From Bacteroidales bacterium (GTDB lineage Bacteria > Bacteroidota > Bacteroidia > Bacteroidales > WCHB1-69): a stretch of DNA of 35,379 nucleotides. Below the pieces are notes generated by a model. The model saw only the letters and a program-made list of their open reading frames with translations, was not told where the DNA came from and made no database searches. Positions 17,513 through 25,402 of this stretch are shown in pieces. Location of the stretch: the NCBI GenBank assembly GCA_017617445.1, contig JAFZWE010000039.1:1-35379 (forward strand), read 5' to 3'. Position numbers and translations under genes: made by a program. How positions within the stretch are numbered: the stretch's first letter is position 1; every line of letters begins with the position of its first letter.

Positions 17513-19033
17513 ATGAAAATAATCCGAAATTTTATTCTTGTCGTCCTGCTGGTCAGCCGCACCGGTGTTGCTTTCGCCCAATATACTGAACAGGACATTT
17601 TGATGTATATTGAAACCTACAAAGAATTGGCTATCAATAAAATGTATGAATATAAAATTCCGGCCAGCATTACCATTGCCCAAGGGATTTTTGAAAGTGC
17701 CTGTGGAAAAAGCCATCTCGCTGTGGATGGCAACAACCATTTCGGCATCAAGTGCCACAAGGGTTGGGAAGGAGACACCATTCTGATTGACGACGACGAG
17801 TTGCAAGAATGTTTCCGCAAATATACAAGTGTGGAGGAATCCTTTAATGACCATTCCAACTTCCTGAAAACCCGCCAGCGCTATGCCTCGCTCTTTTCGC
17901 TGGATGTGATGGACTATCCGGGTTGGGCGCGCGGGCTCAAGGCTGCCGGCTATGCCACCAACCCTGAATATGCCAACCGCCTGATCAGTTTGATTGAAAG
18001 GTTCCACATAGCCCGTCTGGACACGTTCTACCAGCAACGTCTGGAAAGCGGCTATTTTGCGAACTATCCTGATGTTCACCCCGAACTCCTGAGTGAGGAG
18101 CCGTTCGTTAAGGGTACGGCAGTCTCCACGGTACAGCCCTCGGCACCAGCCGCGGTCAGCCAGCAGCCGGCAGCTGTGGAAAAGGGACCGGAGCCGGTCA
18201 ATAAGGCCCCCAAAAACAACAAGAACCGGAAACCCAAGCCAGTGAAATCCCAGGCTGCAAAGCATCACTCCTCAGACGACGGCGGAAAATCACAGCCTGC
18301 CCCGAAACCACAGTCGCAGCCACAAGCCCAACCGCAGCCTGCACCCAAACCGCAACCCGCCGCACAATCCAAAAGCCAGTCACAGGCTCAACCGAAGCCA
18401 CAAACCAAACCTCAACCTCAACCTGCTCCGAAGCCCCAACCCGCCGCACAACCCCAAAGCCAGTCGCAGGCTCAACCGAAGCCACAAACCAAACCTCAAC
18501 CTCAACCTCAACCTGCTCCGAAGCCCCAACCTGTCGCACAACCTCAATCCCAGCCGGCACAACCCCAAGCTCCCCAAAACAATGCTCCCCAGGCCGACCC
18601 TGCATCAGAGGTAGCCATTGTGGATGACCCGCCCACCGCGCAGAGCGTGTTCGCCCTGGACCCCAGGAATTGCAAAGAACTGAAAGACTACCCGTTTACG
18701 GAACGCCAAGTGTACACCCTCAACAAAGTGCTTTTTGTGTTGGCCGAGCCAGGCGACACCTATTCCAAAATTGCTGCCGATGTGCAAGTGTCAGAGAAGA
18801 ATTTGAAGAGTTTCAATGATGTGAGTGGCCCCGCCAAGTTGAAGGTGGGTCAGGTGGTTTACATAGAAAGGAAAAGACCCTGTGGGGAACGTCCTGTTTA
18901 TACGGTGGAGAATACGGAAACTCTTTGGTATATTTCCCAAAAATGCGGGATCCGTCTCAAGAAATTGTGTGACATGAATGGACTTTCCCCGTCTTCGCAG
19001 TTGAAAAAGGGGAGGAATCTTAGATTGAAGTAG
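17513..19033 (+). CDS. Secreted LysM glucosaminidase with Pro/Gln-rich linker
   Basis: The start at 17513 begins a signal peptide (MKIIRNFILVVLLVSRTGVA, cut after FAQ); an in-frame ATG at 17327 lies 186 nt upstream, before the -7 box. The 506-residue protein has a GH73-type glucosaminidase domain at about residues 25-180: ASITIAQGIFESACGKSHLA with the catalytic Glu, NHFGIKCHKGW, and YPGWARGLKAAGYATNPEYA. A long linker (about residues 200-365) is made of Pro-Gln-Lys-Ala repeats. Two C-terminal LysM-like domains follow: the first from about residue 405 (VLFVLAEPGDTYSKIAADVQ), the second ending NTETLWYISQKCGIRLKKLC. It cleaves the glycan strands of peptidoglycan, anchored by LysM. The next gene is an M23 peptidase, so the pair covers both glycan and peptide bonds. 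Confidence 0.88.
   Translation: MKIIRNFILVVLLVSRTGVAFAQYTEQDILMYIETYKELAINKMYEYKIPASITIAQGIFESACGKSHLAVDGNNHFGIKCHKGWEGDTILIDDDELQECFRKYTSVEESFNDHSNFLKTRQRYASLFSLDVMDYPGWARGLKAAGYATNPEYANRLISLIERFHIARLDTFYQQRLESGYFANYPDVHPELLSEEPFVKGTAVSTVQPSAPAAVSQQPAAVEKGPEPVNKAPKNNKNRKPKPVKSQAAKHHSSDDGGKSQPAPKPQSQPQAQPQPAPKPQPAAQSKSQSQAQPKPQTKPQPQPAPKPQPAAQPQSQSQAQPKPQTKPQPQPQPAPKPQPVAQPQSQPAQPQAPQNNAPQADPASEVAIVDDPPTAQSVFALDPRNCKELKDYPFTERQVYTLNKVLFVLAEPGDTYSKIAADVQVSEKNLKSFNDVSGPAKLKVGQVVYIERKRPCGERPVYTVENTETLWYISQKCGIRLKKLCDMNGLSPSSQLKKGRNLRLK
18371..18560 (+). repeat. In-gene tandem repeat encoding the Pro/Gln linker
   Basis: Two nearly identical copies with an 84-bp offset (28 codons) encode the core SQSQAQPKPQTKPQPQ and PAPKPQPAAQ. 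The second copy has an extra 6 bp (one Gln-Pro pair). The units are in frame, so slippage or recombination here changes linker length without breaking the gene. Confidence 0.75.
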
Positions 19034-19034
19034 T

Positions 19035-19997
19035 ATGCCACAAAACATCTATTATTTTAACCCTAAAACGCTCTCTTTTGAGAAAAAACAGTTCTCGTGG
19101 AAGGATGTCCTGAAACGAGTGGCTTGGTTCATGGCCACGGCGCTCTCGTTTTCCGTTATCATCATCTGGATATCTTTTTACCTGATTGACTCCCCCAAGG
19201 AGTTGATGCTCAGGCGGGAGAACAACGAGTTGAAGGAGCAGATTAAAAAGATGGACAAGCGCATTGACCAGCTGACGCTGGTGGCCCGTGACATGCAGGA
19301 GAGGGATGACCACATTTACCGTTCCATTTTTGAAAGCGACCCTGTCCCGATGTCCGAGCGCTATCCCTTTTTGGTTCAGAAAAGCGGCTACGAGAATATC
19401 AACTCGCCGGATGCCGCTGCTCTGTTGAGCGAAATCCAGCACAAGGCAGACAAGTTGTGCGTGGCCCTTTCTGTGCAGTCGCGCTCTTTTGATACGATTT
19501 CGGATCTGGTGAATAAGAAGAAGGAGATGCTTCGCTGCATCCCGGCCATCCGACCGTTGCCCAACATTTACGAGGTCTCTTCCGGTTTTGGCTACCGTTA
19601 CCACCCGATTCTCAAGGTGTTGCGTCCCCATACGGGCATTGACATCTCCGCCGCGAAAGGCACCCCCGTCTATGCAACCGCCGACGGGGTGGTTTCCCGA
19701 AAGAACGCCGGCTCTGGCTACGGCACCGTCGTCATCATTGACCATGGCTATTCCTACCAGACCCTGTACGCTCATCTCTCCAAGAAAAATGTCAAGCCGG
19801 GCGAAAAGGTGGTGCGCGGGCAGGTGATCGGCTTTGTGGGGAATACGGGACTCTCCCTCGGTGCCCATCTCCATTATGAGGTGATCAAAGACGGACAGCG
19901 GGTGAACCCCGTCCACTATTTCTTCCAGGATATCACGCCTGAGGAGTACGATGCCATCCTCAAGAGTTCCCAGAAAGTGAATCAAGCTTTGTCATAA
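19035..19997 (+). CDS. Membrane-anchored M23 family metallopeptidase
   Basis: This is a 320-residue protein with a single N-terminal membrane anchor (WFMATALSFSVIIIWISFYL, about residues 31-52), a coiled-coil segment (ELMLRRENNELKEQIKKMDK) and a C-terminal LytM domain. Zinc ligands are visible: His199 and Asp203 in RPHTGIDIS, and His278/His280 in GAHLHYEVI. The domain also has SSGFGYRYHPI and the typical YQTLYAHLS. Such proteins cut peptidoglycan cross-links or control other hydrolases during division and elongation. It starts 2 nt after the glucosaminidase stop, suggesting one transcript and one envelope function. Confidence 0.92.
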   Translation: MPQNIYYFNPKTLSFEKKQFSWKDVLKRVAWFMATALSFSVIIIWISFYLIDSPKELMLRRENNELKEQIKKMDKRIDQLTLVARDMQERDDHIYRSIFESDPVPMSERYPFLVQKSGYENINSPDAAALLSEIQHKADKLCVALSVQSRSFDTISDLVNKKKEMLRCIPAIRPLPNIYEVSSGFGYRYHPILKVLRPHTGIDISAAKGTPVYATADGVVSRKNAGSGYGTVVIIDHGYSYQTLYAHLSKKNVKPGEKVVRGQVIGFVGNTGLSLGAHLHYEVIKDGQRVNPVHYFFQDITPEEYDAILKSSQKVNQALS

Positions 19998-20009
19998 AAT
20001 TTCCATCCG

Positions 20010-21665
20010 ATGATTACAGTTTTTTGCAAGAACAGCCAGCAAAACAGAGATTATGCGTTCGGTACCTCCTTGAAGGAGATTGCCGTCGCCGAAAATGTGA
20101 AACTTGACTATCCCATCCTCGGTGCTCTGGTCAACAACAAGGTGAGGGATATGTCGTACCGCATTTACAGGCCGTGTGTCATCAATTTTTTCGACATCAC
20201 CTCGGAATACGGGAATGACATGTACATGCGTTCTCTGTTTTTCATGTTGTTCAAGGTGGTGAGCGATGTGCTCCCTCAAGTTCATCTTCGGATTCTGCAC
20301 TCCATTTCGGGTGGCAAGTATTGCGCGTTGGATGGTTGTGACCAGCCGATAGATGATGTGTTGGTCGGTAAACTCCGGCAACGGATGTTCGATCTGGTAA
20401 AGGAAAATCTGCCATTCAGGCGGATGGAGCTCCCCACGGCAGAGGCCTTGTCGGAATATGCTCGGCACGGTATGGAAGAAAAAGAACGTCTTTTCCGCTA
20501 TCGGAAAAGAATTTACACCACAATCTATGCTTTGGGTGACAAAATCAACTATTATTATGGATTTTTGGTGCCATCCACGGGTTATTTGACGCTCTTTGAC
20601 ATTGAGCGATATGAGAGCGGTTTGCTGCTGAAAAGTCCTTCCCGCAAACATCCCACTTCCTTGCAAAACACCCGTCGCTCCCCGAAGCTTTTCACTGCGT
20701 ACAAATATTACAAGGAAGCAGTCCAATGGCTGGGAGTGCCCTATGTTTACAACCTGAACGAAAAGATTGTCGCCGGCGAGATCGGGGAGATCATCAGTGT
20801 GAACGAGGCTTTCCAGGAGAATCGTTTCGCAGACATCGCCAGGGAGATACGCCAGCGACAGAGTGTGAAGATGGTGCTCATCAGTGGCCCATCCAGTTCG
20901 GGAAAGACCACCAGCTGCAAGCGTATTTCCGTGCAATTGGCCATACAAGGCTACCATCCCGTCCAGGTTTCTGTGGATGACTTTTTTGTAGAGCGGGAAG
21001 AAACCCCGTTGGATGAGAAGGGGGAAAAGGATTTTGAGGCTTTGGAAGCCATAGATCTCCAACTGTTCAACAACACACTCCTGCAACTCATGGAGGGAAA
21101 GGAGGTGGAGTTGCCCACTTTTGATTTCCAGCAGGGAAAGAAACTCTGGCTGGGAAAGAAAGTGCAGATGAAAGCCAACTCAATTCTGGTGATAGAGGGG
21201 ATCCATTGCCTGAATCCTAAACTTACCTCTGCCATCCCGGACGATCAAAAATACAAGATTTTTGTGTCTGCCCTCACTTCTGTCTCCATCGATTCTCAGA
21301 ATCCCATTCCGACTACAGACAACCGTTTGATCCGCAGAATCGTAAGGGACCATAAATATCGAGGCTATTCCGCGCTTGAAACCTTGCGGCGCTGGCAGAG
21401 TGTTCGCAACGGGGAGGCCAGGAACATCTTCCCCTATCAGGAAAATGCGGATGTGATGGTTAATTCGGCCCTCATCTTTGAATTGGGCTTCTTGAAGCCG
21501 TATGCCGTTCCCTTGCTGCGCGAGGTTCCCGAAACAGAACCGGAGTATGCTGAGGCTCGCCGCCTGCTGAAATTCCTCTCTTATTTCAAGACGATTCCAG
21601 AGGACAATATCCCGACCAGCTCCATTCTCCGCGAATTCGTCGGAGGCAGCTTGTTCCACTATTGA
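20010..21665 (+). CDS. Nucleoside kinase with N-terminal TGS/ThrRS-like domains (uridine-kinase-like)
   Basis: The protein has 551 residues. The first 60 or so look like a TGS-type domain (TSLKEIAVAENVKLDYPILG). Residues 60-240 resemble the second additional domain of threonyl-tRNA synthetase, and residues 285-480 are a P-loop kinase of the phosphoribulokinase/uridine kinase family. Walker A is GPSSSGKT (293-300); the VSVDDFFVEREETP segment holds the substrate Asp, and VIEGIHCLNP and RRIVRDHKYRGYSALETLR follow. Members are annotated as nucleoside kinase or uridine kinase; the substrate is not proven by sequence. The fusion is common in Bacteroidales and clostridia, so it is not unusual here. 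It starts 12 nt after the M23 gene. Confidence 0.87.
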   Translation: MITVFCKNSQQNRDYAFGTSLKEIAVAENVKLDYPILGALVNNKVRDMSYRIYRPCVINFFDITSEYGNDMYMRSLFFMLFKVVSDVLPQVHLRILHSISGGKYCALDGCDQPIDDVLVGKLRQRMFDLVKENLPFRRMELPTAEALSEYARHGMEEKERLFRYRKRIYTTIYALGDKINYYYGFLVPSTGYLTLFDIERYESGLLLKSPSRKHPTSLQNTRRSPKLFTAYKYYKEAVQWLGVPYVYNLNEKIVAGEIGEIISVNEAFQENRFADIAREIRQRQSVKMVLISGPSSSGKTTSCKRISVQLAIQGYHPVQVSVDDFFVEREETPLDEKGEKDFEALEAIDLQLFNNTLLQLMEGKEVELPTFDFQQGKKLWLGKKVQMKANSILVIEGIHCLNPKLTSAIPDDQKYKIFVSALTSVSIDSQNPIPTTDNRLIRRIVRDHKYRGYSALETLRRWQSVRNGEARNIFPYQENADVMVNSALIFELGFLKPYAVPLLREVPETEPEYAEARRLLKFLSYFKTIPEDNIPTSSILREFVGGSLFHY

Positions 21666-21685
21666 CATGTTTGTGAAGTATAGAA

Positions 21686-22612
21686 ATGAGTGCCATGTTG
21701 ACATCATACCATGAGGTTTGCGAACTGGTCCGCAACAAGCCGGACGGATGGATCGTGACGGTGTTGGGACCTACCGCTACAGGTAAGACAAGGCTGGCTG
21801 TGCGCCTGGCACGGGATTTCAATGCCGAAATCATCAGTGCGGACTCCAGACAGGTGTATCGTGGGATGGATATCGGAACGGGAAAGGATTTGTCAGATTA
21901 TTACATAGACAATCAAAAAATTGAGTGTCATCTTTTGGATGTGGCCCAGCCTGGAGAGGAGTATAATGTGGCCCAGTTCCAACAAGCTGCCTATCGCGCC
22001 ATAGACGAAATTCGCAGAAAGGGGAGGGAAGTGGTGCTTTGCGGTGGCAGCGGCATGTATTTGGAAGCTGTGCTGGGGGGGTACAGACTTTCTCCCATTG
22101 AGCCGGATGCGCAAGTCCGGGCCGAGTTGGAAACCAAAAGCGATGAGGAGCTGACGGAGCTGCTGGCATCTTTTCATCCTCTTCATAATCATACAGATAC
22201 ATGCGAGCGGCATCGGTTGCTCAAAGCGGTGGAGATTGAACTTTATTATCAGCAGCACCCTGAATGGAAAAACTCGGTGCGGGCGGTGCCCTCCCTCATC
22301 ATTGGGCTGACTGGTGATAGGGAAATGATTCGGCAGAAGATTACCCGCCGACTCCGGCAGCGTTTGGATGAGGGAATGGTTGAGGAGGTGCAACGCATCA
22401 TCCAACAGGGAGCCTCTGAAGATCAGCTTATTCGTTATGGTCTTGAGTATAAATATGTTACTTTGTATTTGCAGGGAAAGATGGATCGGGAGACCATGTT
22501 TGCGAAGTTGAATACGGCGATACACCAGTTTTCCAAACGTCAGATGACATGGTTCCGCAAGATGGAGCGCAGTGGTTTTCAAATCCACTGGATGGATGTT
22601 TCCTGTCTGTAG
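21686..22612 (+). CDS. miaA: tRNA dimethylallyltransferase
   Basis: MiaA transfers a dimethylallyl group to A37 of tRNAs that read codons starting with U. The protein has 308 residues, normal for the family. The P-loop is GPTATGKT (28-35), followed by SADSRQVYRGMDIGTGK with the catalytic Asp53, then LCGGSGMYLEAVL and the C-terminal QFSKRQMTWFRK that is diagnostic for MiaA. Starts at 21686 and 21695 are both possible. It follows the nucleoside kinase by 20 nt and converges with hydF, with only 9 nt between the two stops. Many Bacteroidota carry two miaA copies; I cannot tell whether this is the main one. Confidence 0.93.
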   Translation: MSAMLTSYHEVCELVRNKPDGWIVTVLGPTATGKTRLAVRLARDFNAEIISADSRQVYRGMDIGTGKDLSDYYIDNQKIECHLLDVAQPGEEYNVAQFQQAAYRAIDEIRRKGREVVLCGGSGMYLEAVLGGYRLSPIEPDAQVRAELETKSDEELTELLASFHPLHNHTDTCERHRLLKAVEIELYYQQHPEWKNSVRAVPSLIIGLTGDREMIRQKITRRLRQRLDEGMVEEVQRIIQQGASEDQLIRYGLEYKYVTLYLQGKMDRETMFAKLNTAIHQFSKRQMTWFRKMERSGFQIHWMDVSCL

Positions 22613-22621
22613 AAGTTTCCG

Positions 22622-23809
22622 TTAATTTTTAAAAATTGCCGTCACGCGGTCAAAGATGCCGGTCAGGTAGGCGATGGTCATGCCGTAGTTACTGACGGGG
22701 ATGCCTTGTCGGGAAAGTTGGGCCACCCGGTTGTGCAGTTGCTTTTGGGTCACCATGCAGCCGCCGCACTGGATGCCCATGGCGTAGGGGTTCAGGTCGT
22801 CTGGCAGGGGTGACAGGGCGGAGACAAAGTCAAATTGCAGTTTTTTGCCAGTGACTTTTTGGAGCAATGTGGGTATTTTGTGCCGGCCGATGTCTTCGCA
22901 GGAGGTGACGTGTGTACAGGATTCCATCATCAGGATGCGGTCACCGTCTTGGAGTTGGCTGAGGTGGGTGGTGCCTTCCAGAAAGAGGTTGAAATGGCCT
23001 TTGGCACGTGCCAGCACAATGCTGAAACTGGTGAGGGGGATTTCCGGCGGCACGCATCCGGATACGGTGGCGAACACCTGGCTGTCGGTAACGACAAATT
23101 TGGGGTGGTGTTGTTGGAGGAATCCTGGCAGCTGCTCGGGTTGGAGGGAGATGGCCACGGCTTGGTGGTCCAGCAGGTCGCGGATGACCTGCACCTGCGG
23201 CAGGATCAGCCGGCCCTCTGGCGCTTCGCTGTCTTGCGGCATCACCAGCACCACGGTGTCGCCGGGGCTTACCAGGTCGCCCAGCAGGGTGTCTGGTTGG
23301 TAGGCAGATTTCGGGATGATGCGGGTGAGGGTCTGGATAAGTGGTTTCAAACCGGTTTTCTCGTGCGAGCTGCATTCAATGATGGGTGCCCCCACCGTTT
23401 CCATTTTCTCTCTGACAGCGGGGAGCAGGGCTTCCTTGTCGCTTTTGTTGTGGACCAACACGAAGGGGAGCTCGTATTGTTGGAAGAGGTGGATGAGTTT
23501 TTCCTCTTGGTCGCCGAACTGGTTGTGGGATAGCACCAGAATAGCGGCATCTATAGTGGAGAGGGTGTCAAGGGATTTGCGCACGCGTTGTCTTCCAATG
23601 TCGGTCTCGTCGTCGTCAATGCCGGCGGTGTCCACCAGTACGGCAGGCCCGATGCCGAAGATTTCAATGCTTTTTTTCACAGGGTCGGTGGTGGTGCCCG
23701 GGGTATCAGACACGATGGCGAGTTCCTGCCCAGCTAAGGCATTGATAAGCGAGCTTTTGCCTTGGTTCCTTCGCCCGAAAATGCCGATAAAGATGCGTTT
23801 GGTTTTCAT
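22622..23809 (-). CDS. hydF: [FeFe]-hydrogenase H-cluster maturation GTPase HydF
   Basis: HydF is the scaffold on which HydE and HydG assemble the 2Fe subcluster before transfer to the hydrogenase. The start at 23809 (MKTKRIFIGIFGRRNQGKSS) is chosen because the upstream extension to 23881 crosses the promoter box. The 395-residue protein has a GTPase domain with G1 GRRNQGKS (12-19), DTAG and HNKSD, a middle dimerisation domain, and a C-terminal cluster-binding domain with MMESCTHVTSCEDIGRHKIP and IQCGGCM. These carry the CxH and CxxC ligands for the 4Fe-4S cluster. No hydE, hydG or hydrogenase gene is in the window, so they must lie elsewhere. The gene is a reliable sign of anaerobic hydrogen metabolism. 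Confidence 0.93.
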   Translation of the reverse strand: MKTKRIFIGIFGRRNQGKSSLINALAGQELAIVSDTPGTTTDPVKKSIEIFGIGPAVLVDTAGIDDDETDIGRQRVRKSLDTLSTIDAAILVLSHNQFGDQEEKLIHLFQQYELPFVLVHNKSDKEALLPAVREKMETVGAPIIECSSHEKTGLKPLIQTLTRIIPKSAYQPDTLLGDLVSPGDTVVLVMPQDSEAPEGRLILPQVQVIRDLLDHQAVAISLQPEQLPGFLQQHHPKFVVTDSQVFATVSGCVPPEIPLTSFSIVLARAKGHFNLFLEGTTHLSQLQDGDRILMMESCTHVTSCEDIGRHKIPTLLQKVTGKKLQFDFVSALSPLPDDLNPYAMGIQCGGCMVTQKQLHNRVAQLSRQGIPVSNYGMTIAYLTGIFDRVTAIFKN

Positions 23810-23827
23810 GTGGATAAATTGAGAGTG

Positions 23828-23835
23828 CAAAAGTA
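23828..23835 (-). promoter_or_regulatory. Putative -7 box of hydF
   Basis: The minus strand reads TACTTTTG (TAnnTTTG), 19 nt upstream of the hydF ATG; the same 8-mer precedes the beta-helix gene at 987-994. No clear -33 element is seen. Confidence 0.5.
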
Positions 23836-23897
23836 CGCGAAATTTGCGGAAAATACATGACACCCCCATCTTTCCATTCATTTTTCAGTTTTTGTTG

Positions 23898-23905
23898 TAT
23901 ATTTG
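23898..23905 (+). promoter_or_regulatory. Putative -7 box upstream of the hairpin RNA region
   Basis: TATATTTG matches TAnnTTTG on the plus strand. A transcript from here would start about 95 nt before the hairpin RNA candidate, so it either makes a longer precursor or is unrelated. Confidence 0.4.
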
Positions 23906-23960
23906 CATCATGATGAATATGTATGTATTTTGTCTATAAATATTTATTAATAAATTAATT

Positions 23961-23977
23961 AGAACCAAAAAAGAACC
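23961..23977 (+). repeat. 17-bp direct repeat, copy 1
   Basis: AGAACCAAAAAAGAACC; an identical copy lies at 24205-24221. Each copy contains two AGAACC half-sites whose starts are 11 bp apart, one helical turn. This copy lies just upstream of the hairpin RNA. Confidence 0.8.
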
Positions 23978-24004
23978 AGTAAGAAGATAGAGAAATTACA
24001 TTAA

Positions 24005-24170
24005 GAGGCGTTTTAGCTTTTCTTTGTGAGACTGAAATCGGGAAATTTCAATGTATTACCACAAAAGGAAGCAGAAACGCTCACGGATTTTAGCCGTGGG
24101 CTTTCTTGTTTGTGGTAATAGGTTTTCCCGAACCTCAGTCTCGAGCAGAAAGTTCGCGGTTATTTTTTTT
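24005..24170 (+). ncRNA. Candidate structured RNA, long interrupted hairpin (6S-like?)
   Basis: The region folds on paper into one long interrupted rod. From outside in: TTTTCT (24018-24023) with AGAAAG (24147-24152); GAGACTGA (24028-24035) with TCAGTCTC (24135-24142); CGGGAAA (24039-24045) with TTTCCCG (24124-24130); TATTACCACAAA (24054-24065) with TTTGTGGTAATA (24109-24120), 12 perfect pairs; AGGAAGC (24066-24072) with GCTTTCT (24100-24106); and apical CACGG (24082-24086) with CCGTG (24094-24098). A run of eight T (24163-24170) follows, as expected at a 3' end, so I favour the plus strand. No reading frame fits. Length and rod shape recall 6S RNA, but the internal loop is small and asymmetric, so the family is open. 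Confidence 0.65.
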
Positions 24171-24204
24171 CTTTCATAGAGACAATACAGAATAAATGCT
24201 GAAA

Positions 24205-24221
24205 AGAACCAAAAAAGAACC
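24205..24221 (+). repeat. 17-bp direct repeat, copy 2
   Basis: Identical to 23961-23977, 244 bp away. It lies 23 bp upstream of the -7 box at 24245-24252, a position suited to an activator site for the lipoprotein gene. Confidence 0.8.
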
Positions 24222-24244
24222 TAACAACTTGAGAATGAAGGTTG

Positions 24245-24252
24245 TAATTTTG
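24245..24252 (+). promoter_or_regulatory. Putative -7 box of the lipoprotein gene
   Basis: TAATTTTG matches TAnnTTTG and lies 53 nt before the ATG at 24306. A TTG at 24229-24231 is only 13 nt away, too near for a normal -33; the 17-bp repeat upstream may compensate (inference). Confidence 0.5.
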
Positions 24253-24305
24253 CAGAAAAAGAAAATTATCCAAAATCAATTATCAATAACCAAAACCGAA
24301 ACATT

Positions 24306-24812
24306 ATGAAAAAATCCATGCTTTTCCTTGCTGCCGCAGTGGTAGCCATACTGTTCGCAGGCTGCAACACAACAGCACAGTTTGCCAAATTCACCTCCAG
24401 CGACCGCCTGTACCAGGTACAAACCGGCAACTCGTACGAGACGGTGGTCTCCACCCTCGGATGCGAGCCTTACAATTTGCTGAGCAAGCAGGCCGACGGT
24501 TACGACATTTATGTCTATAAGTACAAGATTGTGGAACGCAAGTTCTCCGCCAAGCTCATCAACGAACGTGGTAGCGAAAGTGCCGGTCAGGAAGTCTATA
24601 AGGGAAAAGAAGAGACGGCCTTCCTGATTTTCAAAGAAAACAAGCTGGAGAGCATCGTGACGGGCGAAGGCCGCAAGGACGCTCCGAACCTCGTGATGCT
24701 GAACAACACGCTGTATGAGATTTCCAAGAACGCCAAGGGCGAGTACATCATCCTGCCCACCACCACGCAGGCACCGAAGGAAGATGCCCCAATTTTGTTC
24801 AAGAAGAAATAA
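24306..24812 (+). CDS. Small lipoprotein with BamE/SmpA-like pattern
   Basis: This is a 168-residue protein with a type II signal peptide: MKKSMLFLAAAVVAILFAGC, lipobox LFAGC with lipidation at Cys20. The segment YQVQTGNSYETVVSTLGCEP has the form of the BamE/SmpA/OmlA fold (helix entry 'TG.SY..V...LG.P'), followed by beta-rich sequence DIYVYKYKIVERKF and ETAFLIFKENKLESI. It is probably anchored in the outer or inner membrane facing the periplasm. A BamE-type role in outer-membrane assembly is only a guess. It has its own promoter-like box and lies 26 nt upstream of the large SUMF1-barrel gene, so the two could be co-transcribed. Confidence 0.78.
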   Translation: MKKSMLFLAAAVVAILFAGCNTTAQFAKFTSSDRLYQVQTGNSYETVVSTLGCEPYNLLSKQADGYDIYVYKYKIVERKFSAKLINERGSESAGQEVYKGKEETAFLIFKENKLESIVTGEGRKDAPNLVMLNNTLYEISKNAKGEYIILPTTTQAPKEDAPILFKKK

Positions 24813-24838
24813 GTTGAACCGAGAAGATTTCAGAAACT

Positions 24839-25402
24839 ATGATTCAGCGGAAACATACCAAGGCGGCAAGGCGCACTCCCCGGTGCCTTGCCGCTGCCAT
24901 TTTGAGCCTGTTCCTGTGGATGGGAACGGCTGCGGCGCAGGGGATTCAGGAACCGGAGATGGTGTTCGTGGCGGGCGGCAGCTTCACCATGGGCTGCACC
25001 TTCGAGCAGGGAAGCGACTGCGCCAGCGACGAGAAACCGTCGCAGGAGGTGCAGCTTACGGGCTTCGCCATCGCCAAATATGAAGTGACACAAGCCCTCT
25101 GGAAACAGGTGATGGGCAACAACCCCTCCCGCTTCAAGGGCGACAGTCTGCCTGTGGAGAACGTGACATGGGACGACGTGCAGATTTTCTTGCAGCGGCT
25201 GAATGCCAAAACCGGCAAGAACTACCGTCTGCCCACCGAGGCGGAGTGGGAGTATGCCGCAAGGGGCGGCCAGCAGAGCCGTCAGACCATGTTCGCCGGC
25301 GGCTCCGAGCTGGAGACGGTGGCCTGGTGTTCCTCCAATGCGGAGAACTCCACCCACAATGGGGCACAAGGCAGCCCAACGAACTCGGGCTGTACGACAT
25401 GA
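24839..25402 (+). pseudogene. SUMF1/FGE-domain secreted protein, 5' part before a frameshift
   Basis: This frame gives a signal peptide with a basic N-terminus (cleavage after TAAAQ) and then a formylglycine-generating-enzyme-like (SUMF1, PF03781) domain: EMVFVAGGSFTMGCTFEQGS, YEVTQALWKQVMGNNPSRF, NVTWDDVQIFLQRLN, YRLPTEAEWEYAARGG. After NAENSTHNG it runs into nonsense and stops at 25402. The true continuation (GTRQPNELGLYDMSGNVWEW) is in the next frame from 25363. One missing base near 25360-25364 (a GGGG run) would restore the gene. Together the halves would make about 585 residues. It may be a real pseudogene or an indel error. Confidence 0.8.

Noticed and set aside
24066-24076. AGGAAGCAG in the hairpin RNA as the SRP RNA signature
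   Set aside because: The surrounding helix 8 sequence and the GGAA-loop context of SRP RNA are absent; the match is too short.
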